64,000 nucleotides of DNA from Cytophagales bacterium (GCA_033344775.1 JAWPMT010000004.1:1674001-1738000), one strand, 5' to 3'; shown: positions 23,666 to 32,509, counted from the stretch's first letter. Program-made: numbers and translations. The notes: generated by a model from the sequence alone, not told the origin.

Positions 23666-26056
23666 TTATTCGTTTCTTAATGCATTTACAGGATTACTCG
23701 TGGCTACTCTCCAGGATCGATAACCAATCGTGATCGCAGTGATCATGATGGTGATGCCCAAACCTATCAGAAAGTGCGTCACATTGGCCGAAATTTGGTA
23801 TTCAAATTCGTTCAACCACTCTCCGGTCAACAAATAGCTGATCGGGCTGGCAATGATGAAAGCCAAAATCACCATCCAGACGAAAGGCCGACTGAATGTC
23901 CACAACACATCGGTGGTACCGGCCCCAAATACTTTTCGGATACTAATGGTTTTACTGTTTCGTTCCGACATGAAAGAAACCAATCCATACAAGCCGAAAA
24001 TTCCAATCAGAACTGCAAGTCCGGCGAAAACCTGAAAGATGCCGTACACCAGATTCTCAACCACGTAGGACTCTTTGATCGAATCTAGTAATAAGGTCGC
24101 ACTGAAGTGACCGGTTGGAGATAGCTCTCTGAACTTGTTTTCAATCTGTCCAAAATACTCTGTGGGATCATTTCCCGCAACCTTAACATTGAGTAGGTTC
24201 ATGTATCCTGGATTGTATACAATGATCACCGGACGGATTCTTTCTTGCAAGCTTGAGTTATGAAAATCTTCCATCACTCCAGTGATCTTGCCTTTGGACG
24301 AACCCAATATCGCCACCTCTTTCCCGATGATTTCTTCCATAGGTACGGTAGATACTTTTACAAACTCGCGACTTACAAGGATCTGTAGCGTTGTATCTGA
24401 GTTGTATTGGTTTCTGATGTTCTCCCCAGCGATCAATGGGATGTCATATAATTCAATAAACCTTGAATCTGCAAAATGAAGCGCGGTATGCATGCCATCA
24501 ACGTACTCAGTTCCTTCTACTTTGAATCCCGTATTCCAGGTTCCTCCGTGTGGATAAGAACGGCTTCTGGAAACAGATTCTACATAGCTGGCATTTTCAA
24601 ACTCCTGTAACGCCACATCCATCTTGGCATTCATGCCTTGAGGGAAGTTAATGGTCATTACATTTTTCGTACTGAACCCCAGGTCCTTGCTTCTGATAAA
24701 ATCCATTTGAGCAGCTACAATGATGGTTGAAACGATCAAAAGATTGGCAATGACAAACTGGCTGATCACCAAACCTCTTCTGATCCACATTCGACCGGAA
24801 CCGGACTTTAGCGCGATGTTACTTCGTAGCGCATTGATGGGTGAATATCGAGCAAGTACCATTGCAGGATAAAATCCGGCCAATATGGTAACTACGATAG
24901 CAAGCAAAGCGGCAAACACAATCGTAGTGATATCGTACTCAATGTGGAAGCTCTCTTCAATCAGAAACTCATTCATCTTGTTCATGAAAAATTGACCGAT
25001 AGTAAAGCCGAGGACGACCGCCATGATCACTACCATGAGTGTTTCACCTAAGAACTGAATGATCAGGTCTGAACGCAAAGACCCTAAGGTCTTTCGTATG
25101 CCTATTTCCTTGGCACGCTTTACCGCTTGAGCTGTAGCCAGGTTAATGAAATTGAGCATACTTGCAATCAAAGTGATGCTGCCTAAAAGGATAAAACCGA
25201 TCAGTATTTCAGCAGGAGCAACATAATTCACCGCGTCACCATATCGATTATCGGTATGCACTTCACTTAGTGGTTGGAGATAATAGGTATTCTTTTCAGC
25301 AGCACTTTCACTCAAATTCGCATCGGCCAGGGTATTGATCTGTGTTTCCACCTGCTTGATTTGCGAAGGATCTATGGACACGTAGCAAGTAGCCGCCCAA
25401 TACGACCCCCAATTCGTCACAAAATCCTGGTAAGCCGCTTCACGAGTTCCATATGAAATCAGCATATCGAACGGTGCTGAAGTATTCGTAGGGGTATCTT
25501 CCAGAATACCTACCACATCCAGCTTAATGCTTTCACGAATGGTAATGGTCCGTCCTAAAGGTTCCTGATCACCGAAATACTTCTTAGCGAGTTTTTCAGT
25601 AAGAAATACCTTATTGGGCTCATTCAATGCCTCGGCAGAAGCCCCCCGCAAAAGTGGAAAATCCAATAAAGTAAGGAATTGTTGATCAGCGAAAAGGACA
25701 TATCCTTCCTCAAAGGTTTTGTATTGGCCATTGAGTTCGAATTCAACATTCACTCCCACTGGTCCTAGCATAGGAATTGCCTGGATACTCGCTAACTCAT
25801 GCGAGATGGCCTCAGGCATAGGGTTCGGCAACACCCCATCAAAGTCCATTCCATTATCACCGGTGAAGTGTTCCACAACACGGAACAAGCGATCAGGATT
25901 TTGATGCCATGAATCAAAAGTGAGTTCGTGCTTCAGGATGCTGTACACAACCAGACAGCAAGAGATCCCGATAGAAAGCCCAACAATATTGACAAACAGA
26001 TATAACTGGTTCTTTCTAAAGTTGCGAAATGCGGTAGTTAAGTAATTGCGAAACAT
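23666..26056 (-). CDS. ABC transporter permease, MacB/FtsX type (first of pair)
   Basis: 796 residues from the ATG at 26054-26056 (MFRNYLTTAFRNFRKNQ). An in-frame ATG 15 codons earlier is rejected because a sigma-54 promoter (26086-26100) occupies that stretch and the paralogue starts at the same aligned position. Domain order matches its neighbour: helix at 20-42, MacB-like domain, FtsX block with EIGIRKTLGS, second periplasmic domain, FtsX block with SIRKVFGAG, ending SNPVNALRNE. Both probably work as mechanotransmission-type permeases with an ATPase encoded elsewhere. The substrate is unknown. Confidence 0.93.
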   Translation of the reverse strand: MFRNYLTTAFRNFRKNQLYLFVNIVGLSIGISCCLVVYSILKHELTFDSWHQNPDRLFRVVEHFTGDNGMDFDGVLPNPMPEAISHELASIQAIPMLGPVGVNVEFELNGQYKTFEEGYVLFADQQFLTLLDFPLLRGASAEALNEPNKVFLTEKLAKKYFGDQEPLGRTITIRESIKLDVVGILEDTPTNTSAPFDMLISYGTREAAYQDFVTNWGSYWAATCYVSIDPSQIKQVETQINTLADANLSESAAEKNTYYLQPLSEVHTDNRYGDAVNYVAPAEILIGFILLGSITLIASMLNFINLATAQAVKRAKEIGIRKTLGSLRSDLIIQFLGETLMVVIMAVVLGFTIGQFFMNKMNEFLIEESFHIEYDITTIVFAALLAIVVTILAGFYPAMVLARYSPINALRSNIALKSGSGRMWIRRGLVISQFVIANLLIVSTIIVAAQMDFIRSKDLGFSTKNVMTINFPQGMNAKMDVALQEFENASYVESVSRSRSYPHGGTWNTGFKVEGTEYVDGMHTALHFADSRFIELYDIPLIAGENIRNQYNSDTTLQILVSREFVKVSTVPMEEIIGKEVAILGSSKGKITGVMEDFHNSSLQERIRPVIIVYNPGYMNLLNVKVAGNDPTEYFGQIENKFRELSPTGHFSATLLLDSIKESYVVENLVYGIFQVFAGLAVLIGIFGLYGLVSFMSERNSKTISIRKVFGAGTTDVLWTFSRPFVWMVILAFIIASPISYLLTGEWLNEFEYQISANVTHFLIGLGITIMITAITIGYRSWRVATSNPVNALRNE

Positions 26057-26085
26057 GACTCCAATATTTGGTTGCCATACTATTG

Positions 26086-26100
26086 GCATGGATGGTGCCA
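26086..26100 (-). promoter_or_regulatory. Sigma-54 promoter of the permease operon
   Basis: On the minus strand TGGCACCATCCATGC has GG and GC separated by exactly 10 nt, as in the -24/-12 consensus TGGCAC-N5-TTGC. Transcription would start near 26075, about 19 nt before the ATG at 26056. The divergent gene encodes a sigma-54-dependent activator. Confidence 0.85.
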
Positions 26101-26144
26101 AATAGTTAACTAACTGTAATACAGAAAGTTAATTTTTGTCAAGG

Positions 26145-26212
26145 TGTTTCATGCTGTTCCTTTATGAAACAATTATTTGTTTTATTATGAAACACTCACT
26201 AGCATTGAAACA
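26145..26212. promoter_or_regulatory. Upstream activator sites with TGAAACA repeats
   Basis: ATGAAACA occurs at 26164-26171 and 26187-26194, TTGAAACA at 26205-26212, and the inverted form TGTTTCAT at 26145-26152. The first inverted pair forms TGTTTCAT-N11-ATGAAACA. They lie about 45-110 bp upstream of the -24 element, the normal range for enhancer sites, and reach to within 15 bp of the regulator start, so the regulator may also control itself. Confidence 0.7.
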
Positions 26213-26226
26213 GAAAATTTAAGCGA

Positions 26227-27591
26227 TTGAAAAAGAAAGGGCACATACTGATCGTCGATGATGATCACGACGTTTTGTTTACAGCAAAAACGATCCTCAA
26301 GCGGGAATACGAGAAGGTAACTACTGAAAGTTCACCTAACCGACTGGAAACACTGTTGCAGAAAGAGGAGATCGATCTCGTGATCCTGGACATGAATTTC
26401 AAAGCGGGAGTCACGTCAGGAAATGAAGGTTTGTTTTGGTTGAAAAGAATCCATGAGCTCGACCCTGAAATTCACGTAATCCTTAATACGGCTTATGGAG
26501 ATATTGACCTGGCGGTAGAATCCATGAAACAAGGAGCTGTTGATTTCCTGATCAAACCGTGGGAAAAGGAAAAGTTATTGGCTACCATCCAAAACGTGTT
26601 CAATCTTCGGCAATCGAAGAAAAAAATCAAAAAGCTCGAAGGACGTGAATCTGCGCTAACACAGGACATTGATTCAGCCTATTCGGATTTGATCTTCGGC
26701 TCGGCCAGCATGCAGAAGATTATGCAGATCGTGGAGAAGGTTGCCATCACAGATGCTTCCGTGCTTATTACAGGAGAGAATGGTACCGGAAAGGAAGTAA
26801 TGGCCCGTACGATCCACCGGATGTCTCCCCGAAAGAAGGAATCGATGATTAAAGTGGATTTAGGAGCGCTGCCTGAGACACTATTTGAATCAGAATTGTT
26901 TGGCCACGTCAAGGGTGCATTTACAGATGCCAAGGAAGATCGCCAGGGCCGGTTCGAAATAGCTGATGGTGGCACTATTTTTCTCGATGAGATTGGCAAC
27001 ATCAGCCCAGCGATGCAAGTCAAACTGTTGACCGTACTTCAAAACAAAACGGTCAATCGAGTTGGTTCTAGCAAGATCTACCCTTTTGATGTACGCATTG
27101 TTAGCGCAACCAACCAACCTTTAATGGACATGGTCGCAGATGGGAGTTTTCGCCTTGATTTGCTCTATCGAATCAATACGGTAGAAATTGAATTGCCTCC
27201 ACTGAGAGAACGAAAAGAAGACATCCCGCTATTGGTCGAGCATTATCTGGGCGTTTATGCTTCCAAATATCAGAAGCTTGGTATGCGCATTGACCCGGCG
27301 GTCTTGAAACAACTGATGGCTTATCCCTGGCCTGGAAACATCAGAGAATTACAACACGCGGTAGAAAGGGCCGTGATCATGAGCAGTGAACGCACCTTGA
27401 AGTCAGGTGACTTTCTTATGCCCAAAGTCAGTCATTCGCCGAGTGTCAATTCCTTGAAAGTCGAAGATGTGGAAAAGGAAGCCATACGAAAGGCCATCGA
27501 GCGATTTGAAGGGAATTTGAGTAAAGCCTCAGAAGAGCTGGGTATTGGCCGCACCACTTTGTACCGTAAAATGAAGAAGTATGGGTTATAA
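26227..27591 (+). CDS. NtrC-family sigma-54-dependent response regulator
   Basis: 454 residues. Receiver domain (5-122) with acidic pocket DDD and phospho-acceptor Asp55 in LVILDMNF. AAA+ domain (about 155-385) with Walker A GENGTGKE (183-190), the sigma-54 contact loop GAFTDA (230-235) and Walker B IFLDE. C-terminal Fis-type HTH (about 420-454, NLSKASEELGIGRTTLYRKM). The start must be the TTG at 26227, since no ATG occurs before residue 56 and an in-frame stop lies at 26206. It is divergent from the permease pair, and its kinase follows at 27782. It should activate the sigma-54 promoter at 26086-26100. Confidence 0.96.
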   Translation: MKKKGHILIVDDDHDVLFTAKTILKREYEKVTTESSPNRLETLLQKEEIDLVILDMNFKAGVTSGNEGLFWLKRIHELDPEIHVILNTAYGDIDLAVESMKQGAVDFLIKPWEKEKLLATIQNVFNLRQSKKKIKKLEGRESALTQDIDSAYSDLIFGSASMQKIMQIVEKVAITDASVLITGENGTGKEVMARTIHRMSPRKKESMIKVDLGALPETLFESELFGHVKGAFTDAKEDRQGRFEIADGGTIFLDEIGNISPAMQVKLLTVLQNKTVNRVGSSKIYPFDVRIVSATNQPLMDMVADGSFRLDLLYRINTVEIELPPLRERKEDIPLLVEHYLGVYASKYQKLGMRIDPAVLKQLMAYPWPGNIRELQHAVERAVIMSSERTLKSGDFLMPKVSHSPSVNSLKVEDVEKEAIRKAIERFEGNLSKASEELGIGRTTLYRKMKKYGL

Positions 27592-27639
27592 GTTCTAAGT
27601 TGATGCCTTGAACAAAACAATTATAAGGGCCGGAGGTCT

Positions 27640-27667
27640 CTCAGAGTCCCCTTCAGATGACTCTGAG
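27640..27667 (+). repeat. 28-bp palindromic repeat, family P28, copy 3
   Basis: Stem CTCAGAGTC, loop CCCTTCAGAT, perfect return GACTCTGAG. It is the best-formed of three copies (others at 10969 and 11026). It sits between the response regulator and its kinase, without a T-tract. Confidence 0.75.
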
Positions 27668-27781
27668 GGCTATGGTAAGACATTCAACAATTGCTGATCT
27701 AAATCAGTTTACATAACTTAGACTTGATAGTAAAAACTAATCTGATCAAGCACTGTTCATGATTCAAACACAAAGCAACAC

Positions 27782-29173
27782 ATGGCCAATGAAGCATTAA
27801 AAGAAGACTCGCAGCACGATGGTTTCTTGATTTTCAGAACCAAAGTAGTGATTCGAATCCTCGCTGTGATCGCTCTTGGGTCAGCCGCCTTTTATGTGGG
27901 TGTGTATACCCCATTCTCTTTAATGGTCTTTTGGCTCACGCTATTTGCTGTCATCATTTTAGTCGACTTGATCCGATATGTTGAGAAAACCAATCGCGAT
28001 CTTGGAAACTTCCTATTGGCCATCAGGCAAAATGACTTTTCCAATATCTATCCGGAACACAACCGACAATCACGATCCTTATTCCATGCTTTTAATGTGA
28101 TCACTCGTGAATTCACCAAGCTCAGAAGCGAAAAGGAGTCCAACTTCCATTTTTTCAAGACACTGGTAGAATACAGCGGAGTACCCTTACTTTCATATGA
28201 CCTGGCGGACGAACGCATTCACCTGATGAATGAATCAGCCAAGGACCTCTTTCGCATACCCTACTCTACTCGACTTGACTCGATCGGACGAGCTAGCGAA
28301 CTCTTGTTAGAAAAGATTCGTGAATTAGGAAGTGACGAAAGAATACTTGTAAAAACGGAGATCGGAGACGAGCTACTGCACCTATCGGTGTTGTCAAAGG
28401 TGCTCATTTTACAAGAAAGACGATACAAGGTGTTGGCTTTTCACAACATCAATACCGAGTTGGATCAGCAAGAAATCGAATCCTGGCAGAAGCTCATTAG
28501 AGTACTGACACATGAAATCAAAAACAGCGTGATCCCGATCTCTACGTTAACAGAGGTGGCCTATCAGATGCTGGAAAATAACGACGGTTCGGAACGACCG
28601 ATCTCAGAGTTGGATGAAGAGGAAGAATCTGACTTGCGGATGAGTCTTTTCACCATTGGGAAAAGAAGCAAGTCTTTGGTGAAGTTTGTGAACTCTTACG
28701 GCGATTTGGCAAAAGTGCCTAAGCCAAAATTGGAGGAGGTAGACCTCACGGAGTTAGTGAGTCAGATGTTGGAATTAGAAGCGGCTGACATGAAAAAAGC
28801 CAACATCAAGCTGATCAGAAGTCTGTCAAAAAGAAAGTTGATCCGAAAGATCGATCCAGGAATGATTGAGCAAGTGCTGATCAACCTGATCAAGAATGGT
28901 ATTGAAGCCCTGGAAGGAACAGAGGACGCGGAAATTCAGGTGTGGCTCGACGAAGTTTCGGATGCGGCAGTCGTGCGGATCATCGACAATGGGCCAGGAA
29001 TGGACAAAGAATTACTCAACAACATTTTCGTTCCTTTCTATACGACGAAGGAAACAGGTTCAGGCATTGGTCTACCCTTATCGCGTCAGATCATGCGCGC
29101 GCACAAAGGCAGCATCAAAGTACACTCAACTCCAGGAGAGGGAACGAGCTTCGAATTGCATTTTAGGTTTTGA
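27782..29173 (+). CDS. Sensor histidine kinase partner of the NtrC-type regulator
   Basis: 463 residues. Two transmembrane helices (about 23-41 and 46-66) are joined by only a few residues, so there is almost no periplasmic sensor. A HAMP-like and PAS-like region follows (about 70-225). The H-box has His244 in RVLTHEIKNS. The ATPase domain includes NLIKNGIEAL, DNGPGM, FVPFYTTKE and GSGIGLPLS. The family matches NtrY/AtoS-type kinases. It should phosphorylate the regulator encoded 190 bp upstream. Signals may come from the membrane or from the PAS-like domain. The intergenic region contains a palindromic repeat. Confidence 0.95.
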   Translation: MANEALKEDSQHDGFLIFRTKVVIRILAVIALGSAAFYVGVYTPFSLMVFWLTLFAVIILVDLIRYVEKTNRDLGNFLLAIRQNDFSNIYPEHNRQSRSLFHAFNVITREFTKLRSEKESNFHFFKTLVEYSGVPLLSYDLADERIHLMNESAKDLFRIPYSTRLDSIGRASELLLEKIRELGSDERILVKTEIGDELLHLSVLSKVLILQERRYKVLAFHNINTELDQQEIESWQKLIRVLTHEIKNSVIPISTLTEVAYQMLENNDGSERPISELDEEEESDLRMSLFTIGKRSKSLVKFVNSYGDLAKVPKPKLEEVDLTELVSQMLELEAADMKKANIKLIRSLSKRKLIRKIDPGMIEQVLINLIKNGIEALEGTEDAEIQVWLDEVSDAAVVRIIDNGPGMDKELLNNIFVPFYTTKETGSGIGLPLSRQIMRAHKGSIKVHSTPGEGTSFELHFRF

Positions 29174-29176
29174 GTG

Positions 29177-29638
29177 ATGGAGCTACATAGTCATCTCGAA
29201 CAATTGATCCCCGCCGCTGCAAATTGGATTCTGAAACAAGAAAATCACATCCTAAAGTGCGGCATTGATTTGAGTATCGATCAAGCCATTGATGCCCATT
29301 TAATCGGGGTAAAAGACCCATCAAGAATCCGACTGATGGAGTTTGAAGAAATGCCAAAACCTGAAGACACGGAACTGCATAAAGCTGCCGAATTTCTGGG
29401 ACTTATCTCTGACAGCACAAGAGGCACATCATTTAGATATGGTATTGCTGTCCGAAAAGGCTGGTTAGCTTCCAGGACTTTGCTAGTTCATGAAATGACT
29501 CATACCACACAATATGAAAAATTGGGTGGCATTGAAAATTTTCTAAAACAGTACATCCTGGAATGTAGTACCGTAGGCTATTTATTGAGTCCAATGGAAG
29601 AAGAAGCCAGGAAAATGGAAAGAAAAATCTGTGGATAA
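29177..29638 (+). CDS. HExxH-containing putative metallopeptidase
   Basis: 153 residues from ATG 29177; a GTG just before it (29174) is an alternative. The motif HEMTHTTQYEKLGG (roughly 109-122) gives two zinc-ligand histidines, and the downstream helix SPMEEEARKMER offers a Glu as third ligand. It has no signal peptide, so it is probably cytoplasmic. The pattern resembles small DUF4157-like peptidase domains, but the rest is not recognisable. It starts 3 bp after the kinase stop codon, so it is likely translated from the same mRNA and may be linked functionally. Confidence 0.72.
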   Translation: MELHSHLEQLIPAAANWILKQENHILKCGIDLSIDQAIDAHLIGVKDPSRIRLMEFEEMPKPEDTELHKAAEFLGLISDSTRGTSFRYGIAVRKGWLASRTLLVHEMTHTTQYEKLGGIENFLKQYILECSTVGYLLSPMEEEARKMERKICG

Positions 29639-29643
29639 GAAAT

Positions 29644-30360
29644 TCAGCGATCAATCACTAAATCCCCATAATTGATTGATTCCTTCCAGGAAGTTGATCC
29701 TGAGTTATACCCCCAGGAAATTCCACTTTCACTTCCTTTCATAAAGCCTTTTTCGACGATCTCATTGTCATTGTCCGCTAGCCCTATATTGAACGGGATC
29801 GTGCTTTTCTCAAAATCAAAAACACCCAATTCCTTTTCAAAACATACTTCAAGTAAGTAGCCTCCCTCAATATTTTGACGACCAAATGAAATATTCTTTG
29901 ATTTGTATTCCGGGATATTGCCCAGTTTCTGCAAGCGATCATAAGGAGCACTATAGTTGACGAAATAGATCGTATCTGTCTCAGACATCTCACCAACGGA
30001 CAGCTTTGTTGCATTGGTAAAGAAAAACTCCACGTTATCGTTCTCCCAATGTTGGATCATCATGCTTTCCTCCAGAAAACCTTCAATATCATCGGTGACT
30101 TTCACAAGAAAAAACAGATCATTGTCATGCATCAACACACGAAAGGTAGCAGACAGATCATCTTCACCATCCCAGTTGATGTCTCCTCCCAGCGTCCCAT
30201 CGATCGGGTACTCCGGAAGTCCTTTCCAACAGTCATCTATGCTCCCATCAATGATTGGTCGCTCTTGAGCAACCGTCACTATGGCAGATTTTGCTTTTCT
30301 TCCTGAGCATCCAACAGAAAGCATGAATAGACTTAGAAAAAGTAAATTGGAAACTTTCAT
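29644..30360 (-). CDS. Lipoprotein with CBM9-like carbohydrate-binding domain
   Basis: 238 residues from the ATG at 30358-30360, which begins a lipoprotein signal (MKVSNLLFLSLFMLSVGC, Cys18). The mature part matches the CBM9-like/DOMON-type sandwich: PIIDGSIDDCWKGLPEYPI near the start is characteristic, as are DLSATFRVLMHDNDLFFLVKV and the DNVEFFF strand. Such domains bind sugars or mediate attachment to polysaccharide. It follows the SGNH-like gene by 38 bp on the same strand and probably belongs to the same small polysaccharide-related operon. Confidence 0.85.
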   Translation of the reverse strand: MKVSNLLFLSLFMLSVGCSGRKAKSAIVTVAQERPIIDGSIDDCWKGLPEYPIDGTLGGDINWDGEDDLSATFRVLMHDNDLFFLVKVTDDIEGFLEESMMIQHWENDNVEFFFTNATKLSVGEMSETDTIYFVNYSAPYDRLQKLGNIPEYKSKNISFGRQNIEGGYLLEVCFEKELGVFDFEKSTIPFNIGLADNDNEIVEKGFMKGSESGISWGYNSGSTSWKESINYGDLVIDR

Positions 30361-30398
30361 TGACCGAATTTTTAGATTTTTACTCATTCAATCTCAAG

Positions 30399-31478
30399 TC
30401 AATTAACAGGAATATTGTTAGTGCTGATGTATTGTGGTTTGTATTGATCTGGTATGATCGTTATCAGTTCATCAAGAAATTTCTCTTTCAGGTATAGTTG
30501 CCCTCGATTGTTAAAATGAGTGTCATAGGGATAATACAAATCTTCGGTCAGGTCCGTCTTCAAAGCTATATTTTCAAAGGAATTCACTAACAAGGAATCC
30601 GTGGCTCCATCTTCTTTGTAATACAGCACCCTAAAATCGATTGAATCTTTCCCTAAAGACGCCATCAATTCATGTGTCATTTCGATGGACCTTTCCATAG
30701 TATAAAACCCGGTGACTGCATCATCGATAAAGGAAATCTGTCGTTTAACAGCAAACCTGATGAAATTTGCGATATCATTTTGATGTGTTTGTTGATACTT
30801 AAGGGCTAGTTTTTTGATTACCCAACTGTGGTCCATCAAAGTCACGAAAAATGACCAGTCACTCATTCGTTCAGCCCACATGATGGCCTGCGCTTTGCTC
30901 CTAGCAGAGGTGAATATATATTCGAGTTGATATCCCAAATAATCATCCTTTGCATATTCCTTTCTGGCATACGGAAATACATTTTCCATGATCACCAGGT
31001 CCGGCTTAAAGTCAAGAACATCCTTTTCTATGCTTTTAAATGTAAAGTACGATCGGGTTTCCCCGGGCATACCAAAATTCATGATCTCTACGTTATATCC
31101 ATTTTTGCGTAAATCCGCCTCTGCCATATTTGGGTAATTGTAGCAGGCTGTATCTACAATATGAAAGACTCCCGAAAGCACACAGCTACCCACCATGGCT
31201 ATTCGGTAAGTTGAAGGCTCTTTTTCCAGCGACCATTCATCATCCACATAACCGTACTTGTTGAACTTCACTGTGTCGTTATCCAGGTAATGTTCACCTC
31301 CGGGAATAAAGGTGAACCCCAGGTCTTCATCGTAACGATGCACAGAAGACAAATAACCATATTCCGTGTGGGCAGCCAATCTAAAGTAGATTTCACCTGC
31401 TATGAACAGTCCAACAAAAAGCAACATGCTTATGATCACGAACTTTCGCACAGTCTTTTTCAAAATTGATTTTTTCAT
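30399..31478 (-). CDS. Membrane-anchored SGNH-like protein with altered nucleophile motif
   Basis: 359 residues from the ATG at 31476-31478 (MKKSILKKTVRKF). An N-terminal anchor (about 13-31) is followed by a block of the SGNH/GDSL fold: RIAMVGSCVLSGVF aligns with the usual IxxLGDSfTxG, then NFGMPGETRSY and DFKPDLVIMEN. The closing block is YDTHFNNRGQ, the DxxH region as in AlgX/DltD-like relatives. The normal GDS reads GSC, so the nucleophile Ser is replaced by Cys. It could be an inactive scaffold or use Cys. Neighbours (UpxY, glycosyltransferase, CBM9-like) suggest a role in exopolysaccharide modification. Confidence 0.72.
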   Translation of the reverse strand: MKKSILKKTVRKFVIISMLLFVGLFIAGEIYFRLAAHTEYGYLSSVHRYDEDLGFTFIPGGEHYLDNDTVKFNKYGYVDDEWSLEKEPSTYRIAMVGSCVLSGVFHIVDTACYNYPNMAEADLRKNGYNVEIMNFGMPGETRSYFTFKSIEKDVLDFKPDLVIMENVFPYARKEYAKDDYLGYQLEYIFTSARSKAQAIMWAERMSDWSFFVTLMDHSWVIKKLALKYQQTHQNDIANFIRFAVKRQISFIDDAVTGFYTMERSIEMTHELMASLGKDSIDFRVLYYKEDGATDSLLVNSFENIALKTDLTEDLYYPYDTHFNNRGQLYLKEKFLDELITIIPDQYKPQYISTNNIPVN

Positions 31479-31585
31479 TTTGTGAGTATTATTCAACTAT
31501 CTCGTATTAATGGAGACAATGCCACCAAACTGAGTTCGACTCTAGAAAAATGGGCTCAACATTTCTCCATAGAGAGCATTTTGTC

Positions 31586-31669
31586 GGGAATCTCATCAGC
31601 GCGATAGAGATTCCCCGGACTGGGCGTCTGATATTTTCTGCTCTTCTAGGAATTTTTGACCGAAAATTC
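31586..31669 (-). promoter_or_regulatory. Leader with two perfect hairpins after the UpxY gene
   Basis: On the minus strand, GAATTTT-loop-AAAATTC (31669-31650, 6-nt loop) is followed by GGGAATCTC-loop-GAGATTCCC (31615-31586, 12-nt loop). Both lie in the 236-bp leader between the UpxY-like gene and the SGNH-like gene. No T-tract follows either stem. They are candidate RNA elements for antitermination. Confidence 0.5.
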
Positions 31670-31714
31670 TGGAGTGACGCGCTGAAAGGCGTGTTTTAGA
31701 ATCGAACTAAGGAT

Positions 31715-32248
31715 TCAGCTGGCCAGGACATGACTCGATTTAGCTTTCTGTATTTGAAATGGGGAAATATCAACGGCGACAATCTGCTTCAAACCTGTCA
31801 ACCTTACCAAAAGCCTTTTCGATGCTTTGCCATCAATCATGATCCCATGAAATCCAGTAAAAGGCCCTTCCATCACCACTACCGCGTCTCCTTTAAAAAG
31901 ATGCTCCTCACAAAGTCCCGGATTTCCTTTTTCCAAAAGTTTAATGATGGCTATCTCTTCCTTTGGAAGGATCACATGTCCTTCAGGTTGACCAGGGATA
32001 ATATAAGACTGCAATACCTCAATGTCCCTGATGTTCATCCGGTCAGCCTCACACATATGACAAAAGATTATCCCGGGAAATAAGGGCACATAGACTTGCT
32101 TGTGTTGATTGCCCCAGTATTTGACTTCTTTCGTCACTGGAATATAGCATTCCACACCACCGTACTTTAGTTGAGAAGCAACATGCTTTTCATAGCCAGA
32201 CTGGACATGAAGCACATGCCACATCAACGGCTCGTTGTGCATTTCCAT
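31715..32248 (-). CDS. NusG-like antiterminator, UpxY/RfaH type
   Basis: 177 residues from ATG 32246-32248; ATG 32242 is an alternative two codons later. The NGN domain (about 8-105) has MWHVLHVQSGYEKHVASQL and YVPLFPGIIFCH. A KOW-like segment (about 122-160) has KGDAVVVMEGPFTGFHG. This is the specialised NusG paralogue group that promotes readthrough of capsule or exopolysaccharide operons in Bacteroidetes. It is encoded between a processive glycosyltransferase and an SGNH-like gene on the same strand, and a hairpin-containing leader follows it. It probably controls the genes downstream. Confidence 0.92.
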   Translation of the reverse strand: MEMHNEPLMWHVLHVQSGYEKHVASQLKYGGVECYIPVTKEVKYWGNQHKQVYVPLFPGIIFCHMCEADRMNIRDIEVLQSYIIPGQPEGHVILPKEEIAIIKLLEKGNPGLCEEHLFKGDAVVVMEGPFTGFHGIMIDGKASKRLLVRLTGLKQIVAVDISPFQIQKAKSSHVLAS

Positions 32249-32476
32249 AAGAATGTAATTGGAAGATAGATAAGGCTCCGCCGATTGAAGTCCCAACGCA
32301 AGTCGGTCTTACGGCTTTGATTTCGAAGCGATGTATTTATGCAGGTGAACTTTTTAGCCAAGCGATCACCTTTCCACTATGATACGAAAAAATATCAATA
32401 TTTGGAAGGAATAAATATGGAAAAATAAAGAGAAAAGAACTTTAAATGATAATTAAAAATCTGATATTCAGTACTT

Positions 32477-32509
32477 TAAATAAAATAAGCAGCTGCAATA
32501 TTTTATTTA
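32477..32509. repeat. AT-rich 11-bp perfect inverted repeat
   Basis: TAAATAAAATA, an 11-nt loop containing the palindrome GCAGCTGC, and TATTTTATTTA. It lies in an AT-rich gap (32297-32592) between the glycosyltransferase stop and the UpxY gene. A further pair, ATTCAGTA and TACTGAAT, brackets it. The gap holds no gene; the hairpin might end the upstream transcript or bind a protein. Confidence 0.5.

Noticed and set aside
21189-26056. Missing ATPase as a sign of a truncated ABC operon
   Set aside because: Double-length MacB/FtsX permeases without adjacent ATPase genes are usual in Cytophagales.
26057-26101. N-terminal extension of the first ABC permease to an upstream ATG
   Set aside because: The stretch contains the sigma-54 promoter, the extension has no signal or family match, and the second permease aligns from the later ATG.
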